Assembly (NCBI GenBank): GCA_027886185.1
Contig: WOAB01000041.1
Location: forward strand, 248,001 to 312,000
Direction of reading: 5' to 3'
From: Rheum nobile
Taxonomy: Eukaryota > Streptophyta > Magnoliopsida > Caryophyllales > Polygonaceae
Length of the DNA stretch: 64,000 bases
How positions within the stretch are numbered: the first letter of the stretch is position 1; each line of letters opens with the position of its first letter. Of this stretch, positions 12,021 through 22,777 are shown one piece after another. Below the pieces are notes generated by a model. It saw only the letters and a list, made by a program, of their open reading frames with translations. It made no database searches and was not told where the DNA came from. A program made the position numbers and the translations under genes.

Positions 12021-13086
12021 ACCATTGAAAATAAAAACTACATATTCAGTACAGCAGGAGCACAAGTACCGCAAATTAGTCAAAGACTCGATATCCTATC
12101 AATGAATTTGAAAAATCAACATTTGACACAACCAAAGAAGGAAGAAACTTATCAACACTAACCACTAGAATAACATATGACAATGGTAAAATTACTTCCT
12201 AGCTTATACATAATGTCAGGAAGAAACTTATTGACACTAACCACCAGAATAACATATGACAATGGTAAACTTGTACAAAATTGCAGCAATCAAAGGACAT
12301 GAATAGTCAAGGATTCCATGCAAACAAACCAGAAAAAGAAGATTGATAATTGAAAAAAAAACTACATATTCAGTACAACAACAAATTAGTCAAAGACTCG
12401 ATATCCTATCAATGAATTTGAAAAATCAACATTTAACACAACCAAAGAAGGAAGAAACTTATCAACAATAACCACCAGAATAACATATGACAATGGTAGA
12501 ACTGCTTCCTATCGTATACACAATGTCAGAAAGAAACCTATTAACACTAACCACGAGAATAACATATGACAATGGTAAACTTATACAAAATTACAGCAAT
12601 CAAAGGACATGAATAGTCAAGGATTCCATGCAAACAAACCAGAAAAAGAAGATTGACTATTGAAAAAAATACTACATATTCAGTACAACAGGAGCACAAG
12701 TACCGCAAATTAGTCAAAGACTCGATATCCTATCAATGAATTTGAAAAATCAACATTTAACACAACCAAAGAAGGAAGAAACTTATCAACAATAACCGCC
12801 AGAATAACATATGACAATGGTAGAACTGCTTCCTAGCTTATACACAATGTCAGAAAGAAACCTATTAACACTAACCACGAGAATAACATATGACAATGGT
12901 AAAACTGCTTCATAGCTTATACACAATGTCTTCACTGAATCTTTCCAATCTAGAAATCAACATATTAACACAAGGATTCCAATTGACCATTGAAAAAAAA
13001 ACTGCATATTCAGTAAAGCAGAAGCACAAGTAATCACAAATTAGTCAAAGACTCGATATCCTATCAATGAATTTGAAAAATCCCAA
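12021..13086. repeat. tandem repeat, four units of 310-330 bp
   Basis: Units begin near 12021, 12345, 12655 and 12985 with (A)TTGAAAAAAAAACTACATA-like sequence followed by TTCAGTA, then ACTCGATATCCTATCAATG, then a nested 60-80 bp subrepeat containing CAGAATAACATATGACAATG. The subrepeat occurs about twice per unit in the first three units. The last unit is truncated. Confidence 0.85.
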
Positions 13087-13990
13087 GGAACATATTTAAC
13101 TTAATCCTGCCTTGAGATTGAAAGAGCTTCATACAAAATTGTTTAGAAGCTAGTGGCAGAGTCGCCGTCACCACCAAAAGAAATTTAGATGACCTGCCAT
13201 AGTGCAAAGTTATTAGCATTAGAACACTCGAACAAAAGGAAACTCAACATTTAACACAACCAAAGAAAGAATAAACTTATTAACACTAACCATCATAATA
13301 ACATATTAATCATGCTCTGAGATCGATAGAACTTCATACAAAATTATTTAGAAGCTAGTAGCAAAGTCGTCGTCACGACCAAAAGAAGTTCAGATGGCAT
13401 GCCATAGTGCAAATTTATTAGCATTAGAACACTACAACAAAAGGAAACTCAATATTTAACACAACCAAAGAAGGAAGAAACCTATTAAAACTAACCTGCC
13501 CTGAGATCGATAGAGCTTCATACAAAATTGTTTAGAAGCTAGCAGTTGAGTCGCCATCACGACCAAAAGAAGTTCAGATGGCCTGCCATAGTGCAAAGTT
13601 ATTAGCATTAGAACACTGCAACAAAAGGAAACTCAACATTTAACACAACCAAAGAAGAAAGAAACTTATTAACACTAACCACCATAATAACATATCACAA
13701 TGTTGAAACTGCTTCCTAGCTTGCAGTGCTCTGATTCGTGTTGACCATTGAAAAATAGGGTGCATATTTAGTATAGCCAAAGCACAAGTATCACAATACC
13801 AGCAACAAGGGAAAAACTCATGACAGTAATAATGATCTCTGAAGACCTCTACATACCTCAACTTTAACAGAATAAGAAGGCAATAAGTCCAATTAGTGTG
13901 TGAAATGCAAAGATAGTGATTTAAAATGCACAAATAATAATGATCTCTAAAGACCTCTACATACCTCAACTTTGCTTAGGATGTTATTCA
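13087..13990. repeat. tandem repeats of about 185-205 bp and a 108-bp duplication
   Basis: A unit starting GAGATyGAwAGAgCTTCATA begins at 13114, 13319 and 13503, each followed by TTAGAAGCTAG, a GCCATAGTGCAAA segment and AACTCAACATTTAACACAAC. Further right, AATGATCTCTgAAGACCTC with CTACATACCTCAACTTT occurs at about 13829-13864 and again at 13937-13972. No coding function is apparent. Confidence 0.8.
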
Positions 13991-14480
13991 TCATAGGCTC
14001 TATCAAATGTTATTCAGCTCTTCCACCACCGGTCTTCCAATAATTGAGAATTCAAAAACAATATACATATAATTTATACAATACCAACAATCAGAATATA
14101 CATGAAACACAATCAAAATCAATATCAGCAAGCAGAATATACACAAAAAACAACCATAATTACAAAATACAACCATAATTACATGAAGTTGTAATCAAAC
14201 TGTAATTCTTTTGCCTCTGCACTACTCTACCAAAATAAATAGAGGAAAACTTAAACACAGACCGAACGACCAACCAAACAAAAAACATATGAAACAAGCA
14301 TCGTTTCTAAATGGCAGGGCAAAAAATTGACACCACAACTATAAACCTAGATCAACAATTTAATATGCGACCCAATACATGAAAACATGTAACTCACAAT
14401 CACCAAAAAATACAAAACAACAACACAATGCACAAACAGTCTTGTTATAATTAAAAGACAAACTTAAGAAGTACTTGTAT
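13991..14480. other. spacer
   Basis: A-rich sequence with no supported feature. Short local duplications occur (ACAACCATAATTACA near 14152-14182). Confidence 0.5.
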
Positions 14481-14599
14481 AATGACCGCGACGGCACAAG
14501 ACAAATGCAAGAAATATAAGATAAGAAATGTGGAAACAAAGGGAATCCCAGACAAAAAGTTGAAAGAAACAAAATCGAAGATTAGGGTTAGTAGAAAAA

Positions 14600-15330
14600 A
14601 GACGATAGAAATGAACGAAGATCAGAAACCAAATTCACAGACGGAAATGGAGAAAGAGGAATTCGCAGATAAAGATGAACAAGATAGAGGAATCAGAAAC
14701 CAACTTCACAGATGGAAATGGTCAAACAGAGAAACAAAATTGACAGACGGAAATGGCGAAAGAGGAATTCGTAGATAGAGATGAACAAGATAGAGGAATT
14801 AGAAACCAACTTCACAGATGGAGATGGCCAAACAGAGAAACCAAATTCACAGACGGAAATGGCGAAAGAGGAATTCGCAGATAGAGATGAACAAGATAGA
14901 GGATTCGAGAATGGAAGCAAGAGAGTGTCGATAGAGGAGAACCGAGAAAAGACGAAGAGTAGGCAAGAGAGAGGAAAAGAAAAATGACACGGAAGCAGCA
15001 AGCGTAAATCCTAACCTCCACAGACAACTAAAGGGCCCAAAGCCGATCAGAAACCAACTTCATAGATAGAGATGGCCAAACAGAGAAACCAAATTCACAG
15101 ACGGAAATGGCAAAAGAGGAATTCACAGATAGAGATGAACAAGATAGAGGATTCTAGAATGGAAGCAAGAGAGTGTCGAGGGAAGAGAACCGGGAAGAGA
15201 CGGAGAGTAAGCAATAGAGAGGCAGAGAAAAATGACACGGAAGCATCAAATGTAAACCCTAACCTCCACAGCCAACTAAAGGGCCCAAAAGCCCAGCCCA
15301 ATAGCAGCACGCGACCTACACGTGATACGG
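14600..15330 (-). promoter_or_regulatory. tandemly duplicated promoter and leader-like block
   Basis: On the minus strand this reads as a typical plant housekeeping promoter and pyrimidine-rich leader. Near 15254-15300 lie a telo-box-like AACCCTAACC and site-II-type GGGCCC/TGGGCT motifs, with CACGTG-type ACACGTGAT at 15317-15325. A diverged second copy (telo-box TAAATCCTAACC and GGGCCC near 15004-15040) follows. The leader-like stretch is duplicated as a unit of about 250 bp (14795-15047 against 15053-15295), and inside it a unit of about 117 bp (CAACTTCACAGATGG ... GAACAAGATAGAGGA) occurs about four times. The translations across it are repeat artefacts. It could be the promoter of the minus-strand Helitron genes or a captured host promoter. 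Confidence 0.45.
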
Positions 15331-15368
15331 GCTACTATTCATTTACGCGAGCTAGACTTTTAGAGTAA

Positions 15369-16275
15369 GTAAGATAAGATTACAGAGTATATCTAAAGGT
15401 GGTGAGTGATTTAATAAAAATAAAACTTAAAATTTTCAAAACGTTGACGATTTCCAAGTATTTACTCGTCGGTCAACGATTCTCTGTCGACTTTGACTAT
15501 TAATTCAGCGTGTTCTTCTAGGCTTCCTTGCGTTGTGATCTCTTGCAAATCCCTTAGTTAGTCTCAGGGGGAAACACTTCACCCGAGGTAAGTAACTGTG
15601 CAACTGAGAGATTAACAAACGGTAACAAGTAACTTTCAATGTTATGTCGAGAATAATTTAGTGTTGATTGGCAATTGCGGCTTAGCATTACATGTTGATT
15701 GGACCAACATAAAGGATGTCATGTGGGCAGCGGAGGAGATTTGGCAATTGCGGTTTACTATTAGAGGATAATGTCACCTTGTTTCGTGACCTGTTTTTAC
15801 TTTTTTATACAAGGAAAATAGAAGGTATCCTTACACAGAGAAAATAATACCTAAATCATCACAACGAATGATTTTTACAAGTTTTTTAAAAGCTAAAAGA
15901 ACACTAGAGCTACAGTTAGAAAATAAGGAGCGAAGTCCATGTAACTCCTAAATCATCACAACAGATGATAATTGTTTCGTGATCTGTTGCTTGAATAGAT
16001 CACTCCCCATTTGGTCTTTGTGTTGTACAAAAGGGTTAGGAGATTGATGCGTAATTCGCATTTGAAAAACAGCGCGTCGTTGTAGGCCGGGTGATGAGTG
16101 CTATTGGCATTACACATATTTGCTTCGTCAAACGTATTGATTGAACTCCTTAATTTGTGTAAAATTCTTAAATGAAAAATAAGATAATTTATGTATATGA
16201 ATATTATCATTTAACCAGAAATGAAACTTTAGAAATTAATTTGATTTAAAGATAAAATTGAATTATATAATTGTT
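15369..16275. other. AT-rich spacer
   Basis: No supported gene or repeat family was identified. Confidence 0.5.
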
Positions 16276-17150
16276 TTAATATATTTTTTGTACAAACAAA
16301 CAAAAGGTCATTGAGTAATAACAAGGCAAACCTAAATCATCACAACATATGATCTTGAAAAAGTCTCTAAATCTAAAGAGGTTAGAGGATCTAGAGTATA
16401 AATCATATATACGACTTGTAATAGTAGAGGCGACGTTGATGTCGGTTGATCGTGCAAGAACTTTTTGGAGATCATCGATGTTGAAATCCCAAGAGGCAAG
16501 GAAGTCAACAACCATATTGGTTTCCCTGAAGCAATGATGGATGGAGTAGTTGTCAAAGAGATGCAATAAAACACAAATATCAAGAATAATAGATCTAATT
16601 TTCCATGGAATCTTCCAAGAATTTTTAAAACACTTAATGACCGTTAGATTGTCACCCTCAATTACAATCTTTTTAACACCTATTCTAAGTGTGACACGAA
16701 CCCCTTCCAAGAGGGCATAGGTTTTCGTTTGGATCACCGAAGTGTTTGGGATTTGCTTCTTTTCTATGTCAATAATTCTTGCGTTATGATTACAAAGAAT
16801 GGATCCAATATGTGAGGTATTATTGTTGTGTTTGGAACCATTAAAATTAAGTTTAATCCAATTCATTGGCGTTTTTTCCTAACGTTGTTATTGCTCTTTT
16901 GTCCGCCCCTCTTCTTAGTATTGTTAACATTGTTTTGGAGCTTTCATTGTTGAACTCGAGATAAATATGTTCTACTAAGTTATTATTGTTAGCATTATTC
17001 CTAAAGAACTTGTTATTGCAGATTCGCCAGATATTCTACCGGGCAAAAAAACATATTTTATAATGTTGATTATTTTGAATGAAGTTATTTAAATTAGTGT
17101 TGAAATCAAAGGAACTATCGAGAGAGTAATAGCAATTCATTTTCCTTTCC
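16276..17150 (-). pseudogene. LINE-type RNase H domain fragment
   Basis: The minus-strand frame from 16866 shows the C-terminal RNase H-like domain (RVT_3 type) of plant non-LTR retrotransposons: WIKLNFNGS (strand 1, with Asn where a catalytic Asp is usual), ALLEGVRVTLRIGVKK, VIEGDNLTVIKC, and HCFRETNMVVDFLAS (the family's RExN.vAD.LA motif with the Ala replaced by Val). Upstream, stops interrupt a region containing IWRICNNKFF, like the zinc-binding region that precedes RNase H in these proteins. No reverse transcriptase domain is left. It is a 5'-truncated, decayed fragment. Confidence 0.75.
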
Positions 17151-17835
17151 ACTTTGTCTATTACATAACGGGTAAAAGCATTAATAAATTCAATTTAAAC
17201 CGAGTGTATGATGGAACTTTAGAAATTAATGTATTGATATCAAAATATCAGACATACTCATATATGTGTTTCATATAATCCTGATATCGATATCAAATCG
17301 ATATTTATTATTTGATATTCCGTATCAAATATAAATATAAATGATATTAAAATACTATTTTAAAAAATATCACTTATATTTATATTCATATCCCATACAT
17401 TAATATCACACAAACCCATATCTTAACATTTATACGCAATATTTTATATTTTTATATCGATGCTAAACGAGTTTAAAAAAAATTACGGAGCCGGAAATCT
17501 AAAAGCAAGTTAATCGGTGGGTAAAGGGTGTGATAGCATCACGTGCCGCAAGGAGACATGTTGTCAGCATTGTGAAGTTCCCCAAGTCTCTTATTAATAT
17601 ACGGAGACTCTGTCTCCTCTGCCCGCGTCTGGTGTTTCACCACGTGGTGGTGGGGTTATTTGGGGCCATAACTTTTTACTCCAAAATTATCTTCTAAGGA
17701 AACAGTTTCATTAGTGTTATGAAATTTAGGCGTTTTACTTTTTACAGTATACGGTAGGATTGCAGTACTTGTTTTGATAAGTTTGACCATCTATTTAATA
17801 ATAAATTTATTTAGTCATTAGTTTATTTTTTTATT
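17151..17835. other. spacer with ATATCAAA-type repeats
   Basis: 17230-17470 is dense in ATAT and GATATC-like words with several short inverted repeats (ATATCGATATCAAATCGATA). No gene is supported. Confidence 0.4.
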
Positions 17836-19673
17836 TAGGGGTTCATCTAGACTTGACAATCGGGTCGGGCGAGCGGGTTCGGGTGTGAGTACTCTCGGGT
17901 TCTGGTATATTTTGGATCGGGTTATTTTGGGTCTAAAATTTACCGGGTTAAATCAAGTCGGGTTATTACGGGTTTATTGTCGGTTCGGGTCAACTCAATG
18001 GGTCGAGTGACGTAATTTTTTCTTGCTTTTTTTGTTAATTAAATTTGCGTTAATTTACGAAATATTTATATTAAGTTTTTTTTTTGCATGGCTATCTATC
18101 GTTTAATTTTAATCCCGATAAAAATAATGTTATCATAATGCCTTAACTCTTAATTTTAACATCTTAGTTCTATTTTGTTAAAACTATTTTGTAATACTTA
18201 GTAAACTAACATAGCCATTGCCACATTATAATCTTTATATCACCACGTGAGAAAATATTAGATATATATATATCAGTTATTCAGTTCGAGTTGTAGGAAT
18301 ATCTTTTCGTGGCGGCATGTTCTATCCTAATAGAAAAAATAAGTTAATAACAAAGAGTAAAAATAAAATAAAACATAATATTAAAGGCAACCGAACAAGA
18401 AAGATGGACATGTGAATCAAAGTTTGTTAGTTTAATATCGTACGTACATCCCTATTTAATTTGATTGAATGCCACTAATTAATATGATAATTAATTAAGG
18501 ATTTATTTATATATGAAGGTGATCAAGAAATATGGACATGTGAAATTTTTGGTGGATATCTTATTTGGCTTCAAATTCTCCATGACTGGAAAACTATTGT
18601 ATGTCAATATATTCTCATGCTTTTCTATTCTTTTGCAGTGACACGGTTGCATTTTAATTTGAAATTATATTATTTGATTCATATATAATAAGAATTATAA
18701 GACCCATATCATTCAGGACAATCTTGAAACCTTCTTAAAATTGGTTACCCATCTAGTATAAACTTCGATCAGTGACCCTAATTAAGGATTCATATCTATA
18801 TATATAGTACAAGGAAGGTGTATTAACTCACATTTGGATCAATTAACTAACAGGAAATCTAGAGAAAAGATATATGATGTGAAGATGGATGATGCAACAA
18901 TTGTGTTCAAGTCTTTTGGCCTTCCTATAGAGATGGAAAGTGGATTCAAGTTAGAGTTGCTATAAGATCGATATATATATAAATTAATTTGAACCTACAC
19001 GTACCACTAGTACCAGCTTATATAACAACTGGGGTAAGCAGCAAATCAAAGCAATTAATATAACAACTGGGGTAAGCAGCAAATCAAAGCAGAGGTGGGC
19101 AAAGTGGAAAATTGCATAAGCAGCAAATCAAAGCAAATGTGCGAAGTTGAACAAAAAGATCAAGAATGTAAGTACCTAGGCGTAATTGATAAAAACCTCG
19201 ACAAAATCTTCACCGGAGATCAACAGGGCGTAGGCGTCAAAGAACGAACAAGCTGAGGTCGGCGGAAGTGAAGGGGTTATCACGGCCGCTGGAGGTTGGA
19301 CAACCGATGAAGAGGCTGTCACGGTCACCGGTCTGGACGAGGCGAGGAGAGGTTGGAGCTTGGAGGCGATGAGCTGCGCAGGCAAGGAGAGCTTGGAGGC
19401 GAGGAGCTGCGTTGTGAAAGAAAAGAATAAACCCTAAATTTTGGGAAAATTTTAGGGTGAGCGCCTAAACTGGTGTTTTTTTTTTCATTTTTCCGCCTTT
19501 TTTTCTGACCCGTCGGGTTGACCCGACCCAACCCGTTTTTTACCCGAAAATTTTCCGGGTCATCGGATTTGATTGAAAACGGGTTTTGGGTTCAATTTTA
19601 CGGGTTATGACCCAGAAAATTTCGATCGGAACAGGTCGGGTCATATTTTGTCAGGTCTCGTTCATCCCTTCTA
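17836..19673. mobile_element. possible hAT-like non-autonomous relic
   Basis: Two GGGTCGGG-rich blocks face each other: 17836-18010 and, inverted, 19500-19673. The left starts TAGGGGTTCATCTAGACTTG and the right, read inward, starts TAGAAGGGATGAACGAGACC. Both then enter TGACAA and CGGGTCGGG-type words. TAGGGGTG-type termini with ACCCGACCC tracts are common in plant hAT MITEs. No 8-bp target duplication is visible, so this is tentative. Between the blocks are AT-rich sequence, a small tandem repeat at about 19026-19130 (GTAAGCAGCAAATCAAAGCA three times) and unassigned minus-strand frames at 19176-19531. Confidence 0.3.
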
Positions 19674-21007
19674 CTTTAGAAAATATTTTGAAAAAAGTTT
19701 ACAAATTTAGACTCTTATCATGTGCTCATGGCACACATTAGACAAACCGTTTTTTTATTAAGTTAGAAATTTAGGTGCTAATAATTTATATGTTTGATAT
19801 TGAAAATTATATTTTTAATTTTTTATCTAAATTTTCTTTGTTCAATTGTTAAATGAAATGTATGTCATTAATTTTTTTTATTAAGTTAGAAATTTAGGTG
19901 ATAATTCCATATGCTTAATAGTTCATACATCCGATATTGTACCACAAAAAGTGGATCCGAAATTAATTTGAATGTCAAAACCCAAAATTAAGCGCAAAGA
20001 CCATGCAAACAGGAATTAATGCCAATAAGCCAAAAATGTATGTCGAATGATGTCATCAGCGTCATATTTATGCCAATACGTTGCTGCGCATACCACACAT
20101 GAAACCAAATATTGTTGCAATATGCGAAAGAAAGGGGATATGGAATTTTAATTTTAATTTTAATTTTAATATATGAAAGGGAATGAATGGTGATTGAGCA
20201 ATATTTGTGCGGTTGATTTAAGAGGGCTAGCTGCATTACTGAGTAGTGAGTAGGACCATCGATCTGCATGAATTTGTAGATAAAACAAGAGATTTTGTTG
20301 TACGTACTACTGGGTTAGGAGAGATGCGTATTGCAATTGGACCATCAAATTCCAGATTCTGATATCATATTCGTATATATTATATAAATGACAGAAGGAA
20401 ATAGATGCTTTCAGAATTGAATGAGGCAAACTAGCTAGGAAGAGGAGGAAGAAGAAGAAAACTGGTCAAAGTTTTCAAGATTCGATAGGCACAGGCAACC
20501 GACCTAAATATGCACTGCTGTCACTTGCTAATTTGTCAACTTGCGTGGCCCACTTCATATTTTCCTTACTTAGCAGTTAGCTCCATATGCTTCCAAGATA
20601 GTTTGTACCATTTAGTAAAAATACATGCAACACCCAACAATGAAGAAACGAACCCAACTAGTTAATGCCATGTTTGGAATGGCACCGGCGGACTAGCGGT
20701 AGCGTTAACTAAATATAAAAAACTATCTCAACCGCTACTTATCCAATATGTCCTTATTCTTTTCAAAACGCTAACTATCTCAAATGCTTTTTTTTACCTT
20801 ATCAAACACTCTAAATAATACATAACGTTATTCTTTTTATTATGTGGAAGCGAGTTTAGGGAAAAAGTTAGGACATATTTGTAATTTGTAGCTTCATTCA
20901 CATTTGTGCTTGTAATTTATTAAGTTATATGATCAAAGATTTATTACTTTGTTTATGGAAAATGTTTTTTTTGGGTCTAGAAAGAGGACAAAGCCCTTTA
21001 ATTTAAA
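19674..21007. other. AT-rich spacer
   Basis: (TTTTAA)n occurs near 20150-20170. No gene is supported. Confidence 0.5.
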
Positions 21008-21217
21008 TTAAGCAATAGAAGAGTTTGCCTTAAAGGAGGCTACAAGATCATTCAACAAGGCATCCCTAATACAATTAGTAGGAGTAGTAAATTCAACAAA
21101 AGCAGAGTTTAAAGATAGAGCATAGTTGGCAAGGCAATCAACAACGGAAATGGTCAGCCGATGTACATGGACGAGATGAATGGTACCAGAAGCGTACTGA
21201 GAAGATGTTTGCAACAC
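21008..21217 (-). pseudogene. LINE RNase H C-terminal fragment
   Basis: The minus-strand frame contains HVHRLTISVVDCLANYAL, close to the (V.HI.RE.N.vAD.LAN.A) end of plant non-LTR RNase H domains, followed by PTNCIRDALLNDLVASF, resembling the usual tail. The rest of the retrotransposon is absent. It is probably an independent, short 5'-truncated copy. Confidence 0.55.
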
Positions 21218-22266
21218 TTAATCAGGTAGAAGTCCAGGTGTACCTGAACTCCTGAAGGTTAAGAGATAAGATTAGAGAGCAAGCAATAAAAATTCTATGT
21301 TTATCAATAATATTTTTTAGTCATTAGTTTAATTTTTTTCTAAGAATTTATCCTATTCAATTTACGAAATAGTTTAAAAATAATTTTCAAATTTAAACTC
21401 TTAACATATGTCAATGAGCACACACTAAAAAAATTAATGTAATATAGGGAGGACATCTATCTTTTATTTTATTTAACATAAATGCTAAATGTCACCAACA
21501 CATACTATCACCATTATCAAACTCTCTCATATACCCTTAAATTAACACCTTAAAAAGAAAATCAAATTAATTCGTGAATAATATATAAAAGAACTAAAGC
21601 AGTCTAAGAAAATCAACCGATATTGAACTTTGTATACTAAAACAGCAAAAGAAAACCAAATTAATCACCTTTTCTCTCCCTCCCATCTTCTTCTTTCCCA
21701 ACCCCAATTTCTCCCCCTTTTCACCAACATCTCTGCAACTCCTCAAACCCACCGATTTTGATCTCCAATCTCATTCTCCCTCGCATTCTCCGTAATCGGG
21801 CCGCCGGAGCTCCATTTCCGAGCCAATTTGATCTCCGTAGTCGGAGCTCCGTTTTCAGGCATTGTTGAATTATGAGGTTTAAGAAAGGATGAAGGGTCAT
21901 CCTAGCTTCCAACATCCCATTTGTATTCCCTCAAAAGTACTCTATCCAAAGTCCTAGACCGTCAACTCCACAACGCCCTCCTACAGCCACGTCCAAGATC
22001 CCAGTACATATATTAGGTCAATCTTCAATCTTTCCTTTTTCCTATTCTTTTTGCCCCAATCCTCCATTGTCAAATTTCCATTCCTAACACCATTATCTTG
22101 AAAAAGAATAATAAGATAAATCTGGAAGTGTCGATTGAAAAGCAAATATAGATTATAGATTATAGTTTAGAGATTTATAGAAGTTCACAGGAGTTTACTT
22201 TTTTATTATCAATTTAACTATAAGGGTATTATAGGAATATTGGTAATGGTGTTGATATGTTTATGT
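21218..22266. other. AT-rich spacer before the MULE
   Basis: No gene is supported. A pyrimidine-rich stretch lies at 21668-21725. The MULE target duplication begins at 22267. Confidence 0.5.
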
Positions 22267-22275
22267 AATATTTAG
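22267..22275. repeat. MULE target-site duplication, left copy
   Basis: AATATTTAG, identical to 32812-32820. Confidence 0.95.
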
Positions 22276-22320
22276 GCCGAAAAATCGCACACTTTTTTTT
22301 TTTTAACCTCGCACTCTATA

Positions 22321-22658
22321 TGGGCGGCATCTAGTACAGCTCAAAAAACCCGATTTTCTTGGGCTGCACTAGGTGCCGCCCAAGATGGGTTCAAATTTAT
22401 TTTTTATTAAAATTATGATTTAAATTAAATTTTTAAAAACCGGTTCAGTAGACCGGCTTAGTGGACGACATATATTGCCGCCCACTAAGCCGGTTCACTG
22501 AACCGGTTTGTTGTGGGAAAAAGGGTTTATGGGCGGCACTATGTGCAGCCCAGAAAACCGGTTCACTAAAACCGGATTTCTGGGCGGCACATAGTGCAGC
22601 CTAGGGAGTGTACGACTGAAATTTAACGGTCAATTTGGGCTGCACATAGTGCCGCCCA
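22321..22658. repeat. palindrome block 1, six copies (left terminal)
   Basis: Copies of a 23-bp palindrome, consensus TGGGCGGCAC, three bases, then GTGCCGCCCA with G/A and C/T variants, lie at 22321-22343, 22360-22382, 22461-22484, 22530-22552, 22581-22603 and 22636-22658. CCGGTT words lie between them. The last copy ends 30 bp before the transposase TATA box. Confidence 0.9.
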
Positions 22659-22687
22659 GAATTATTCTGTGTGGTCATGTGGCCGGC

Positions 22688-22696
22688 TATATATAT
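22688..22696 (+). promoter_or_regulatory. TATA box of transposase-OTU gene
   Basis: TATATATAT lies 30 bp after the last left palindrome and about 80 bp before ATG 22778. Confidence 0.6.
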
Positions 22697-22777
22697 GGGA
22701 GATGTAATAGTATACCACCATTGAAACATACAACGGGAAAAAAACTTCAAACCCATTGTAATTTTCCGACTATATAT

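Noticed and set aside
12021..13086. Regular direct repeats, considered as a CRISPR-like array
   Set aside because: Units are 310-330 bp and the spacers are homologous to each other; the window is plant nuclear DNA.
14482..15368. Several overlapping frames on both strands
   Set aside because: They arise from the tandem 117-bp and 250-bp repeats; none has a domain and frames change between repeat copies.
17836..19673. A definite hAT transposon
   Set aside because: The ends are only partly alignable and no 8-bp target duplication is visible, so it is kept only as a low-confidence relic.
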